This document shows, piece by piece, positions 17,037 through 25,149 of a DNA stretch of 36,514 bases. The notes beneath the pieces are model-generated. The model was not told where the DNA came from, ran no database searches, and saw only the letters and a list, made by a program, of their open reading frames with translations. The stretch lies in NCBI GenBank assembly GCA_035690725.1, contig DASSKF010000129.1, forward strand, positions 1-36,514, in the 5' to 3' direction. A program made the translations under genes and the position numbers. Every line of letters begins with the position of its first letter. Positions within the stretch are counted from its first letter, which is position 1. Source of the DNA: DASSKF01 sp035690725. Lineage in GTDB: Bacteria; Actinomycetota; Actinomycetes; Actinomycetales; Dermatophilaceae.

Positions 17037-18484
17037 CGTCGGGTCCCCCGTCCACCGGAGTCGCGCCCATCGGCGGTGTCGCGGATCGGCCAGCGGGGCG
17101 TCGCGCTGTCGGGGCGGTGCCGCTCGAACCAGCGGGTGGCCCGGATGACCCCGAGGTCGTCGAACCGGCGACCGGCGACCTGCAGCCCGACGGTGCGCCC
17201 GTCGGCGGTGAAGCCGGCGTTCACCGTGGCGGCCGGCTGCCCGGACATGTTGTACGGAGCGGTGAAGCCGATGTGCGCCATCCCGAGGTCCTGCGAGCCG
17301 AACGGCATCGGCCACTCCGCCGGGAACGCGAGCGTCGGCGCGACGGGGGAGAGGACCAGGTCGAACCGCTCGGTCGCGGCGACCGTGGCCTGCTGCAGCG
17401 CCATGATCGTCTGGTAGCACTCCAGCACACGGGCGCCCGGCACGTCGGCCCCGCCGTGCACCCACTGCACGATGAACGGCAGCACCCGTGTCCGCTGCTC
17501 CGAGGGCAGCCGGTGGTAGTCGCTCCAGGAGCGCACCCGCCAGAACTGGTCGAGGTCGGTGAGCATCGGCGGCGTCAGGAAGGGGGCGAGCGGCTCCACC
17601 CGCGCACCGGCCCGGGCGAAGACGTCGCCCGCGCGCTCGACCGCCGCACGTACCTCGGGCTCGACCGGCGTGCCGCAGCCGGCCTCGACCTGGACCCCTA
17701 CCCGCAGCCCACTCACGTCGAGGTCGCTGCGCGCGACCGCGCCCCAGTCCACCTCGGCGGGCGGCAGCGCGGTCCAGTCCCGTGCGTCGAACCCGGCGAG
17801 CACCGACATGAGCAGGGCGGCGTCCTCCGCGGAGCGGCAGATCGGTCCGGCGCAGCGGCCCAGGTAGGGCGCGTCCAGCGGCACCCGGCCGGCGCTCGGC
17901 TTGAGGGTGGTCAGGCCGAGCCAGGTGCCGGGCAGCCGGATCGAGCCGCCGATGTCGCTGCCGACGTGCAGCGGGCCGTAGCCTGCTGCCGCGGCGGCCC
18001 CGGCGCCCGAGCTGGAGCCGCCGGTCGTCAGGGCCGGGTCCCAGGGGCTGCGGGTGGTGCCGTGCAGTGAGGAGACGCCCGAGGAGAGCATCCCCCAGTC
18101 CGGCATGACGGTGGACCCGAGGACCACGCCGCCGGAGCCGAGGACCCGCTCGGTGATCGGCGCGTCACGCTTCGGCACCGTCGGGACCACTCCCGCGTTC
18201 CCCGCCGGCATGGGTACTCCCGCCCGGGCGATGTTCTCCTTGAGCGTCACCGGGACCCCGTCGATCGGGCCCAGCGGCTCACCCGAGCTCCACCGGTCCG
18301 CACTCGCCTTGGCCTGCGCGCGGGAGGCCTCCGGGTCGTGCACCCACAGGGCGTTCAGCACCGGCTCGCGCGCCTCGATCACGGCTTGGACCGCGTCGTG
18401 CACCTCCACCGGGGAGAGGGAGCGCTCGGCATACCGGTGCACGAGCTCGGCGGCCGTGAGCGAGGCGAGCTCCGTCACGGACAT
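17033..18484 (-). CDS. amidase signature family hydrolase
   Basis: 483 residues. Full Ser-cisSer-Lys catalytic set of the amidase signature family: Lys82 in GVPVTLKEN, the Gly/Ser loop TTGGSSSGAGAA (153-164), and nucleophile Ser181 in GSDIGGSIRLPG. The C-terminal part (APYNMSGQPAATVNAGFTADGRTVGLQVAG) is also typical. Members cut amide bonds in the cytoplasm; the substrate range is broad (aliphatic or aryl amides, cyclic amides, 6-aminohexanoate dimer). The absence of GatB/GatC neighbours and the catabolic context argue against GatA. Start at ATG 18484 is set by GGAGG three bases upstream; upstream in-frame codons look non-coding. It is first in the operon with the GntR gene. Confidence 0.92.
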   Translation of the reverse strand: MSVTELASLTAAELVHRYAERSLSPVEVHDAVQAVIEAREPVLNALWVHDPEASRAQAKASADRWSSGEPLGPIDGVPVTLKENIARAGVPMPAGNAGVVPTVPKRDAPITERVLGSGGVVLGSTVMPDWGMLSSGVSSLHGTTRSPWDPALTTGGSSSGAGAAAAAGYGPLHVGSDIGGSIRLPGTWLGLTTLKPSAGRVPLDAPYLGRCAGPICRSAEDAALLMSVLAGFDARDWTALPPAEVDWGAVARSDLDVSGLRVGVQVEAGCGTPVEPEVRAAVERAGDVFARAGARVEPLAPFLTPPMLTDLDQFWRVRSWSDYHRLPSEQRTRVLPFIVQWVHGGADVPGARVLECYQTIMALQQATVAATERFDLVLSPVAPTLAFPAEWPMPFGSQDLGMAHIGFTAPYNMSGQPAATVNAGFTADGRTVGLQVAGRRFDDLGVIRATRWFERHRPDSATPRWPIRDTADGRDSGGRGTRR

Positions 18485-18557
18485 GATCCTCCGTCCCGGC
18501 CATCGCGCCGCGTCGCCCGGGGAGGGGACACGTCGCGCGCGGCCCTGCTGCAGACCC

Positions 18558-18587
18558 TTGACAACGGTGCGTGTGGGTCGCAAGGGT
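18558..18587 (+). promoter_or_regulatory. candidate promoter of the dehydrogenase-transport operon
   Basis: TTGACA (18558-18563) is a consensus -35. An 18-base spacer leads to AAGGGT (18582-18587), a weak -10. The start of transcription would be near 18594, just before the palindromic operator at 18610, which fits repression by the divergent GntR protein. Confidence 0.45.
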
Positions 18588-18609
18588 AGCGCCATTCGGC
18601 ACGAAGTCC

Positions 18610-18624
18610 ACTGGTCAGACCAGT
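18610..18624. promoter_or_regulatory. FadR-type operator palindrome
   Basis: ACTGGTCAGACCAGT is a perfect inverted repeat of 7 bp around a central A. It contains TGGT-CAG-ACCA, matching the TGGTNNNACCA pattern bound by FadR-subfamily GntR proteins. It lies in the 200-base divergent region between the amidase-gntR operon and the dehydrogenase-transport operon, just downstream of a TTGACA promoter. Very likely the binding site of the GntR regulator encoded at 16266-17036. Confidence 0.7.
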
Positions 18625-18684
18625 AGTTCCCACCTCGGGAACGGACGGGGCGCCGGTGCTGGCACGTGAGCGGACGGAGGACGG

Positions 18685-19740
18685 ATGGCGCTGCGGTTGG
18701 CGGTGATTCCCGGTGACGGGGTCGGACCGGAGGTCGTTGCGGCGACCGTTCCCGTGCTGCGCGCCGCCCTGGACCAGCAGGGCGATTCGCTGGAGGTCGC
18801 CGAGCTCGACTGGGGTGGCGAACGGTTCCTGCGGGAGGGCTCGGCGATGCCGGCCGATGCCGCGCACGTGGTCCGTGGCCACGACGCGGTGCTCTTCGGG
18901 GCCGTGGGTCGGCCGGACGTGCCCGACGACGCGCTCGTGTGGGGGCTGATCATCGGGCTGCGCCAGCAGCTGGACCTGGCGGTGAACATCCGCCCGGTGC
19001 GGGCCTTCCCGGGTGTGCCGACGAAGGTGCGCGACACCGACGGCGTCGACCTGGTCATCGTCCGGGAGAACACCGAGGGGGAGTACACCGGCGCCGGGGG
19101 ACTGGTGCACGCCGGCACCGGCGAGGACCTGGGTCTCGAGGTGGCCGTCCACTCCCGCCGGGTCATCGAGCGCGCGGCCCGGCACGCGTTCGCGCTCGCC
19201 GAGCGCCGCCGCGGTCGGTTGGCCCTGGTCACCAAGTCGAACGCGATGCGGCACGGCTACCCGCTCTGGGACCGCGTGGTCCGCGAGGTGGCCGAGGAGC
19301 ACCCCGGTGTCGAGCTCGAGACCGTGCTCGTCGACGCCATGGCCGCGCGGATGATCCAGGCGCCGCGCTCGCTCGACGTGCTGCTGGCGAGCAACCTCTT
19401 CGGCGACATCCTGTCCGACCTCGCGGCGGTCCTCGCCGGCGGCATGGGCATGGCGCCGAGCGCCAACATCCTCCCCGGGGGCGGCGTCCCCGGCGTCTAC
19501 GAGCCGGTGCACGGCTCGGCCCCCGACATCGCCGGGCGGGGCGTCGCCAACCCCACCGCCTGCCTGCTCTCCGGCGCCCTCCTGCTGGAGGACCTCGGCC
19601 ACGACAAGGCGGCCGACCTCGTCCGGGAGGCCCTTGCCGCGGCCCTGGCCGACCCGGCCCACCACACGCCCGACCTCGGTGGGCGCGCCGGTACCACCGA
19701 CCTCGCCACTGCGGTCCTGACCCTGATGGAGACACGATGA
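18685..19740 (+). CDS. isocitrate/isopropylmalate-type (tartrate/D-malate-like) dehydrogenase
   Basis: 351 residues. Beta-decarboxylating dehydrogenase family: IPGDGVGPEVV (8-18), NIRPVRAFPGV (substrate Arg), VRENTEGEYTG, catalytic Lys in LVTKSNAMRHGYPLW, metal-binding Asp in ASNLFGDILSDL, and YEPVHGSAPDIAGRGVANP. It oxidises a 2-hydroxy acid with NAD+ and Mn2+/Mg2+, usually with loss of CO2. The loop after NIRPVR and the context (no leuCD or other leucine genes) favour a tartrate/D-malate dehydrogenase-like role over LeuB, but the substrate is a guess. It is the first gene of the long plus-strand operon. It overlaps the binding-protein gene by four bases, so it seems tied to the imported compound. 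Confidence 0.88.
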   Translation: MALRLAVIPGDGVGPEVVAATVPVLRAALDQQGDSLEVAELDWGGERFLREGSAMPADAAHVVRGHDAVLFGAVGRPDVPDDALVWGLIIGLRQQLDLAVNIRPVRAFPGVPTKVRDTDGVDLVIVRENTEGEYTGAGGLVHAGTGEDLGLEVAVHSRRVIERAARHAFALAERRRGRLALVTKSNAMRHGYPLWDRVVREVAEEHPGVELETVLVDAMAARMIQAPRSLDVLLASNLFGDILSDLAAVLAGGMGMAPSANILPGGGVPGVYEPVHGSAPDIAGRGVANPTACLLSGALLLEDLGHDKAADLVREALAAALADPAHHTPDLGGRAGTTDLATAVLTLMETR

Positions 19741-21275
19741 GCCCACGACACCTGCGCACGGCCGGCGCGCTCGCCGCCTCCGTCGCCCTCTTCGCCACCG
19801 CGTGCTCCGCCGGCTCGAGCACGTCCAGCTCGGGGACCACCGGCGGCAGCACCGGTGCCTCGGGGACCTCGAACGAGTCGCTGACGATCGGGCTCGCCGC
19901 GGAGCCGGCGAGCCTCGACTTCAGCACGACCGACGGCGCGGCGATCCCGCAGGCGCTGCTCTACAACGTCTACGAGGGGCTGGTCGAGCTGGACCAGCAG
20001 GGCCAGATCGTCCCCGCCCTCGCCGAGTCGTGGGACGTGTCCAAGGACCGGAAGACCTACACCTTCCACCTGGTCGACGACGCGACCTTCACCGACGGAC
20101 ACACGTTCACCGCCAAGGACGCCGCCTACTCGATCAACCGGGTCAAGAAGGACTGGACGATCTCGCTCAAGTCCGCCATGGACGTGGTGACCAGGGCCGA
20201 GGCCGTGAACCCGACCACCCTCAGGGTGACCCTGTCCCACCCGAGCAACGACTGGCTCTACCGGATGACCACGCGCATCGGCGCGATGATGACACCGTCC
20301 GGGGTCAAGACGATCGCGACCGAGCCGGTCGGGACCGGCCCCTACGTCTTCCAGGACTGGAAGCGCGGCAACTCGATCACCTTCCAGCGCAATGCCGACT
20401 ACTGGGGCGACAAGCCGTACTTCAAGACCGTGAGCTTCACGTACTTCAAGGACCCGACGGCCCTGAACAACGCCCTGCTCACCGGCACGATCGACGTCAT
20501 CGGCACGGTGCAGGCGCCGGAGTCGCTCAAGCAGTTCACGAGCAACAACAAGTACGAGGTCATCGAGGGGACCACCAACGGCGAGGTCGTCCTGTCGTTC
20601 AACAACAGCCGGGCACCGTTGAAGGACAAGCGGGTCCGGCAGGCCATCCGCTACGCCATCGACCACAAGGCGCTGCTCGACACCTGCTGGGCGGGCTACG
20701 GCAAGCTCATCGGCAGCATGGTGCCCCCGACCGACCCGTGGTACGAGGACCTGACCGGGATGTACCCGCACGACCCGGCCAAGGCGAAGTCGCTGCTCAA
20801 GGCGGCGGGTGCCCAGGACGCCACGCTGCGCCTGCGCGTCCCCACCCTCCCGTATGCCGTGTCGTGCGGGACCGTGGTCAAGAGCCAGCTCGAGCAGGTC
20901 GGCCTGAAGGTGAAGATGGACCAGCTGGAGTTCCCCGCTGCCTGGCTGAGCACCGTGTTCACCAACGCCAACTACGACATGTCGATCATCGCGCACGTCG
21001 AGCCGCGCGACATCGGGGCCGTCTTCGGCAACCCCGACTACTACATCCGCTACGACAGCAAGGCGGTGCAGCGGGACATCGCCGAGGCCGACCGGGGGAC
21101 CGAGCAGCAGCAGGTCGCCGACATGAAGAAGGCGGCCCGGCAGATCTCCGCGGACGCCGCCTCGGACTTCCTCTTCCTGCTGCCCAACCTGATGGTGGCG
21201 GAGAAGGGGATCACCGGGCTGCCGAAGAACGCCATCTCGGAGTCGTTCGACCTGTCGCGGCTCGGTCGCTCCTGA
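19737..21275 (+). CDS. oligopeptide-type ABC transporter substrate-binding lipoprotein
   Basis: 512 residues. Lipoprotein signal ALAASVALFATACSAG with the lipidated Cys at residue 23, then a Ser/Gly/Thr-rich linker (24-46) that tethers it to the membrane. The body is a family 5 solute-binding protein: ESLTIGLAAEPASLDFSTTDG, YEGLVELDQQGQIVPALAESWDVS, VGTGPYVFQDWKRG, NADYWGDKPYFKTV and RVRQAIRYAIDHKAL. Members bind peptides, nickel, opines, sugars or small amides, so a peptide substrate is likely but not proven. It is the second gene of the operon, followed after 63 bases by the two permeases. It defines the uptake step of the cluster. Confidence 0.93.
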   Translation: MSPRHLRTAGALAASVALFATACSAGSSTSSSGTTGGSTGASGTSNESLTIGLAAEPASLDFSTTDGAAIPQALLYNVYEGLVELDQQGQIVPALAESWDVSKDRKTYTFHLVDDATFTDGHTFTAKDAAYSINRVKKDWTISLKSAMDVVTRAEAVNPTTLRVTLSHPSNDWLYRMTTRIGAMMTPSGVKTIATEPVGTGPYVFQDWKRGNSITFQRNADYWGDKPYFKTVSFTYFKDPTALNNALLTGTIDVIGTVQAPESLKQFTSNNKYEVIEGTTNGEVVLSFNNSRAPLKDKRVRQAIRYAIDHKALLDTCWAGYGKLIGSMVPPTDPWYEDLTGMYPHDPAKAKSLLKAAGAQDATLRLRVPTLPYAVSCGTVVKSQLEQVGLKVKMDQLEFPAAWLSTVFTNANYDMSIIAHVEPRDIGAVFGNPDYYIRYDSKAVQRDIAEADRGTEQQQVADMKKAARQISADAASDFLFLLPNLMVAEKGITGLPKNAISESFDLSRLGRS

Positions 21276-21338
21276 CCGGCCCCGACGCGCCACCCCGGCG
21301 ACCACCGTGCCCGTGACCGACCCCGGAGCTGAGGAGCC

Positions 21339-22289
21339 ATGGCACCGCGCATCCTGATCCGCACCGGCGTGCTGCTGGTCAGCCTCGCGGTGAGCTCGGT
21401 GCTCGTGTTCCTGTTCATGGCGGTGCTCCCCGGCAACCCGGCGCGCGTCGCCCTGGGCGTCAACGCCTCCCCGGCGGCGGTGGCGCAGATGGAGCACCGG
21501 TTCGGCCTGGACCGCCCGCTGCCGCAGCAGTACCTCGACTGGGTCAGCGGGCTGGCGCGCTTCGACCTGGGCACGTCCTACGTGTCCCAGGCACCGATCG
21601 GCCCGCAGGTCTCCGACCGGTTCCAGGTCACGCTGTGGCTCGTCGTCACCGCGATGGTGATCGCGGTGCTGATCGCCCTGCCGTTCGGCACCATCATGGC
21701 GGTGCGGCACCGGCAGGCCTCCGGCCTCGTCCTCTCGGCGTTGTCGCAGGTCGGCATGGCGGTCCCGGCGTTCCTGGCCGGTATCCTGCTCATCACGGTC
21801 TTCGCGGTGCGGCTCGGCTGGCTGCCGGCGAACGGGTGGACGCCGCCCGCCGAGGACCCGGTGATGTTCGTCAAGCAGCTGATCCTGCCCTCGCTGTCCC
21901 TGGGCCTGGTCCAGGGCGCCGTCCTCACCCGGTACGTCCGCAGCTCGGTGCTCGACGTGCTGCGCGAGGACTACCTGCGCACGGCCCGGGCCAAGGGCCT
22001 GCGGCCGCTGCAGGCCCTGCGCCGCCACGGCATGCGCAACGCGGCAGTCCCGGTGGTCACGGTGCTGGCCCTGCAGCTGGTCACGCTGCTGATCGGGGCG
22101 ATCGTCGTCGAGCGGGTCTTCGTCGTGCCCGGGCTCGGGAGCCTGCTGCTGGACTCCGTGTCGAACCGCGACCTCATCATGGTGCAGGACGTCGTCATGC
22201 TGCTCGTGGTGGCGGTGCTGGTCGTCAACTTCCTCGTCGACCTGCTCTACCTCGTGATCGACCCGCGGATGAGGGCGGCGACCCGGTGA
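21339..22289 (+). CDS. DppB-like ABC transporter permease
   Basis: 316 residues, six membrane segments. It starts with a helix (LLVSLAVSSVLVFLFMAVLP) and GNPARVALG, as in DppB/OppB. The cytoplasmic EAA-type loop is DYLRTARAKGLRPLQALRRHGMRNAAVPVV, which docks on the ATPases. QLVTLLIGAIVVERVFVVPGLGSLLLDSV follows. Inner-membrane half of the channel, paired with the next gene. RBS GAGGAG lies five bases before ATG 21339. Confidence 0.94.
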   Translation: MAPRILIRTGVLLVSLAVSSVLVFLFMAVLPGNPARVALGVNASPAAVAQMEHRFGLDRPLPQQYLDWVSGLARFDLGTSYVSQAPIGPQVSDRFQVTLWLVVTAMVIAVLIALPFGTIMAVRHRQASGLVLSALSQVGMAVPAFLAGILLITVFAVRLGWLPANGWTPPAEDPVMFVKQLILPSLSLGLVQGAVLTRYVRSSVLDVLREDYLRTARAKGLRPLQALRRHGMRNAAVPVVTVLALQLVTLLIGAIVVERVFVVPGLGSLLLDSVSNRDLIMVQDVVMLLVVAVLVVNFLVDLLYLVIDPRMRAATR

Positions 22290-22338
22290 CGGCGACGGCG
22301 CACCGGAACGGACCCGGCGACCCGGACGGAGGTGACCG

Positions 22339-23226
22339 ATGAGCTCCCAGGAGATGGTCGGCGGCGCGCCGCTGGAGGCCGACGCGGTCACCAGCGGCGG
22401 AGGGGCCAAGCGGGTGGTCAGCCCCAGCCTCGTCGTCGGGGCCGTGCTCGTGCTTCTGGTGATCGGCATGGCGCTGCTGTCCTTCGTGTGGACGCCGCAC
22501 GACCCGACGTTCGTGGACGCCGCCCACCGGCTCGAGAAGCCGAACGGCACCTACTGGTTCGGCACTGACAAGTTCGGCCGCGACGTGTTCAGCCAGGTGC
22601 TCGTCGGGGCGCAGACCACGCTGTTCGTGGGGTTCGTCTCGGTGGGGGTCGCCGCCCTCATCGGCGTCCCGCTCGGGGTGCTGGCGGCGGTCACCCCGCG
22701 CTGGTTCGGTGACACCCTGATGCGGGTCAACGACATCGTGCTCGCCTTCCCCGCCCTGCTGCTGGCGATCATGCTCACCGCGGTCTTCGGGCAGAGCACG
22801 TTCATCGCGATGATCGCGATCGGGGTGGCCACGATCCCCAGCTTCGCCCGCCTGATCCGGTCCGGTTCGCTGCAGGTGATGGGCACCGAGTACGTGCTGG
22901 CCGCCCGCGTCGCCGGACACCGCACGCGGGCGATCAGCCGGCGGCACGTGCTGCCCAACGTCGGCAACCTCATCATCGTGCAGGCCTCGGTGGCGTTCGC
23001 GATCGCGGTGCTGGCTGAGGCGGCCCTGTCGTTCCTCGGGTTCGGCACCCCGCCCCCGACGCCGAGCTGGGGCCGGATGCTGCAGGAGAGCCAGGAGCTG
23101 CTCTTCATCGCCCCGCGGCTCGTCGTCTTCCCCGGCGTGGCCATCGCGGTCGCGGTGCTCGGCTTCAACCTGCTCGGTGACGGCCTGCGCGATTACCTCG
23201 ACCCGAAGCTGGAGGACCGCCGGTGA
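22339..23226 (+). CDS. DppC-like ABC transporter permease
   Basis: 295 residues. A variable N-terminus is followed by the OppC/DppC start (LVVGAVLVLLVIGMALLSFV) and the conserved GTDKFGRDVFSQVLVGAQTTL. The EAA loop reads YVLAARVAGHRTRAISRRHVLPNV, and the family's C-terminal ALSFLGFGTPPPTPSWGRML and GDGLRDYLDPKL are present. It forms the second half of the channel with the preceding permease. The start is fixed by GGAGGTGACCG before ATG 22339, the strongest ribosome site in the operon. It overlaps the next gene by four bases. Confidence 0.94.
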   Translation: MSSQEMVGGAPLEADAVTSGGGAKRVVSPSLVVGAVLVLLVIGMALLSFVWTPHDPTFVDAAHRLEKPNGTYWFGTDKFGRDVFSQVLVGAQTTLFVGFVSVGVAALIGVPLGVLAAVTPRWFGDTLMRVNDIVLAFPALLLAIMLTAVFGQSTFIAMIAIGVATIPSFARLIRSGSLQVMGTEYVLAARVAGHRTRAISRRHVLPNVGNLIIVQASVAFAIAVLAEAALSFLGFGTPPPTPSWGRMLQESQELLFIAPRLVVFPGVAIAVAVLGFNLLGDGLRDYLDPKLEDRR

Positions 23227-24263
23227 GCGCCCTGCCCGTCACGGACGACCTGCCGCCCGACGCCACGCCGGCCGAGGCGGTGCTCGACGTGCGCGACCTC
23301 GCCGTCCGCGTCGGGGACCGGGACCTGGTGCGTGAGGTCGACTTCGCCCTTGCCCGCGGCGAACGGGTGGGGCTCATCGGCGAGTCCGGGTCCGGCAAGT
23401 CGCTCACCGCGCTCGCCGTCATGGGCCTGCTCCCGGAGAACCTGTCCGCGACGGGGTCGGTGCGGGTCACGGGCGTCGGCCACGACCTCGTGGGAGCGGG
23501 GGAGAAGGCGCTGTCCCGGGTGCGCGGACGCGAGGTGGCCATGGTCTTCCAGGAGCCGATGACCGCGCTCAACCCCACGATGCGCGTGGGGGAGCAGGTG
23601 GCCGAGGCGATGCTGATCCACCGCACCCGCCCGGACAAGGGCAGCGCGCGGAGTGCGGCGGTCGAGCTGCTCGCCCAGGTGCGCCTGCCCGACCCGGGTG
23701 ACGCCGCCCGCGCATACCCCCACCAGCTCTCGGGCGGGCAGCGGCAGCGGGTGGTGCTCGCGCTCGCGCTCGCCAACGACCCGGCCGTGCTCGTCTGCGA
23801 CGAGCCGACGACGGCACTGGACGTGACCGTCCAGGCGCTCGTGCTCGACCTCATCGTCCGCGGCGTGCAGGCGCGGGATGCCGCGCTGTTGCTGATCACC
23901 CACGACCTGGCCGTCGTCGCGACGGCCTGCGAGCGGGTGCTCGTGATGTACGGCGGCCGGCTCGTCGAGGCCGGACCGGTCCAGCGCGTCTTCACCCGGC
24001 CCCGGCACCGCTACACCCAGGGCCTGCTCGCCGCGTCCGACCTGCTCGACGTCGACGAGCGGGGGCGACTGGCGACCATCCCCGGGTCGGTGCCGCCGGG
24101 CGGGCGCTTCCCGCCCGGGTGCGTGTTCCGCAACCGGTGCCCCTACGCCACGGAGGTGTGCGAGACCCTCCCGGCGTGGACCGGCCCGTCGGCCGCGGAC
24201 GGGTTCGCCTGCCACCACCCGGCCGACCCGCACGAGGGCTGGGCAGGGAGCGGCCATGACTGA
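23223..24263 (+). CDS. DppD-like ABC transporter ATPase
   Basis: 346 residues from GTG 23223. Walker A GESGSGKS near residue 54, Q-loop FQEPMTALNPTMRVGEQ, signature LSGGQRQRVVLALA, Walker B LVCDEPTTALDVT and switch ITHDLAVV. The C-terminal extension (GGRFPPGCVFRNRCPYATEVCETLPAW) is the cysteine-containing oligopeptide/dipeptide transporter tail, which in related proteins binds an iron-sulfur cluster. One of two ATPases that drive the importer. Overlaps both neighbours, so translation is coupled. Confidence 0.94.
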   Translation: MSALPVTDDLPPDATPAEAVLDVRDLAVRVGDRDLVREVDFALARGERVGLIGESGSGKSLTALAVMGLLPENLSATGSVRVTGVGHDLVGAGEKALSRVRGREVAMVFQEPMTALNPTMRVGEQVAEAMLIHRTRPDKGSARSAAVELLAQVRLPDPGDAARAYPHQLSGGQRQRVVLALALANDPAVLVCDEPTTALDVTVQALVLDLIVRGVQARDAALLLITHDLAVVATACERVLVMYGGRLVEAGPVQRVFTRPRHRYTQGLLAASDLLDVDERGRLATIPGSVPPGGRFPPGCVFRNRCPYATEVCETLPAWTGPSAADGFACHHPADPHEGWAGSGHD

Positions 24264-25149
24264 ACCGGCCCTCCGCGTCCGCGACCTGGTCCGCGACTAC
24301 CACCGACCACGCACCTCCCTCACCCGGCCGGGACCGGTCGTGCACGCCCTGCGCGGCGTCTCCTTCGAGGTGGCCCCCGGTGAGCGGTTCGGCATCGTCG
24401 GCGAGTCCGGGTGCGGCAAGTCGACGCTGCTGCGCATCCTCGCCGGCGTCGACCGTCCGACCAGCGGCAGCGTGCAGGTCGACGGGTTCGAGGTCGCCGG
24501 CCGGTCCGAGCGGCGGCTGCGGCCCCTGCGGGAGCGTCTCCAGCTGGTCCTGCAGGACCCGATGAGCTCGCTCGACCCGCGCATGCGGGTGCGGGACATC
24601 ATCGCCGAACCGCTGGTGGCCCAAGGCCGTTCGAGCCGCGCCGAGCGGGAGGAGCGGGTGCAGCACCTGTTCCGCGAGGTCGGGCTCCCCGCCGACGCGG
24701 CGCCCCGCTACCCGCACCAGTTCTCCGGCGGTCAGCGGCAGCGGATCTCGATCGCCCGGGCGCTCGCGCCCAGTCCGAGCATCCTGCTCGCCGACGAGCC
24801 GGTCAGCGCCCTGGACGTGTCGGTCCGGGCACAGGTGCTCAACCTGATCACGGACCTGGTCGAGGAGCTCGGCCTCACCCTCGTCTTCGTCTCGCACGAC
24901 CTGTCCGTCGTGCGCCACCTGTGTGACCGGGTCGCCGTGATGAGCGAGGGGGAGGTCGTCGAGACCGGGCCGACGGAGCAGGTCTACGACCGCCCGCAGC
25001 ACCCCTACACCCGGCGGCTCATCGCCGCGGTCCCGAGCCTGCAGAAGGCCCTCGCCGGTGCGACCACCGCTGACCTCGCCGCCGCGGAGCTGCGGGAGAT
25101 CGATGAGCAGGCTGACCAGCGCGCGCCGGAGAGGAGCACGGCCGTATGA
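24256..25149 (+). CDS. DppF-like ABC transporter ATPase
   Basis: 297 residues. Walker A GESGCGKST near residue 50, Q-loop LQDPMSSLDPRMRVRD, signature FSGGQRQRISIARAL, Walker B LADEPVSALDVS and switch VSHDLSVV. It ends YTRRLIAAVPSL and lacks the long Cys-rich tail of its partner, so it is somewhat short for a DppF. Second ATPase of the importer. It overlaps the DppD-like gene by eight bases and the P1 hydrolase gene by four, tying the hydrolase to the transporter. Confidence 0.93.
   Translation: MTEPALRVRDLVRDYHRPRTSLTRPGPVVHALRGVSFEVAPGERFGIVGESGCGKSTLLRILAGVDRPTSGSVQVDGFEVAGRSERRLRPLRERLQLVLQDPMSSLDPRMRVRDIIAEPLVAQGRSSRAEREERVQHLFREVGLPADAAPRYPHQFSGGQRQRISIARALAPSPSILLADEPVSALDVSVRAQVLNLITDLVEELGLTLVFVSHDLSVVRHLCDRVAVMSEGEVVETGPTEQVYDRPQHPYTRRLIAAVPSLQKALAGATTADLAAAELREIDEQADQRAPERSTAV

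Noticed and set aside
17037..17465. N-terminal extension of the GntR protein to 17465
   Set aside because: It would lie inside the amidase gene out of frame; ATG 17036 gives the normal FadR-type start and an ATGA overlap.
18626..18642. GTTCCC-ACCTC-GGGAAC hairpin as a phased repeat copy or second operator
   Set aside because: Contains CTCGGGA once but without partners at 20 bp; a short G-C palindrome in a leader is expected by chance at this base composition.
18685..19740. LeuB of leucine biosynthesis
   Set aside because: No other leucine genes nearby, cotranslated with an importer, and the loop after NIRPVR differs from LeuB; a catabolic 2-hydroxy-acid dehydrogenase is more likely.
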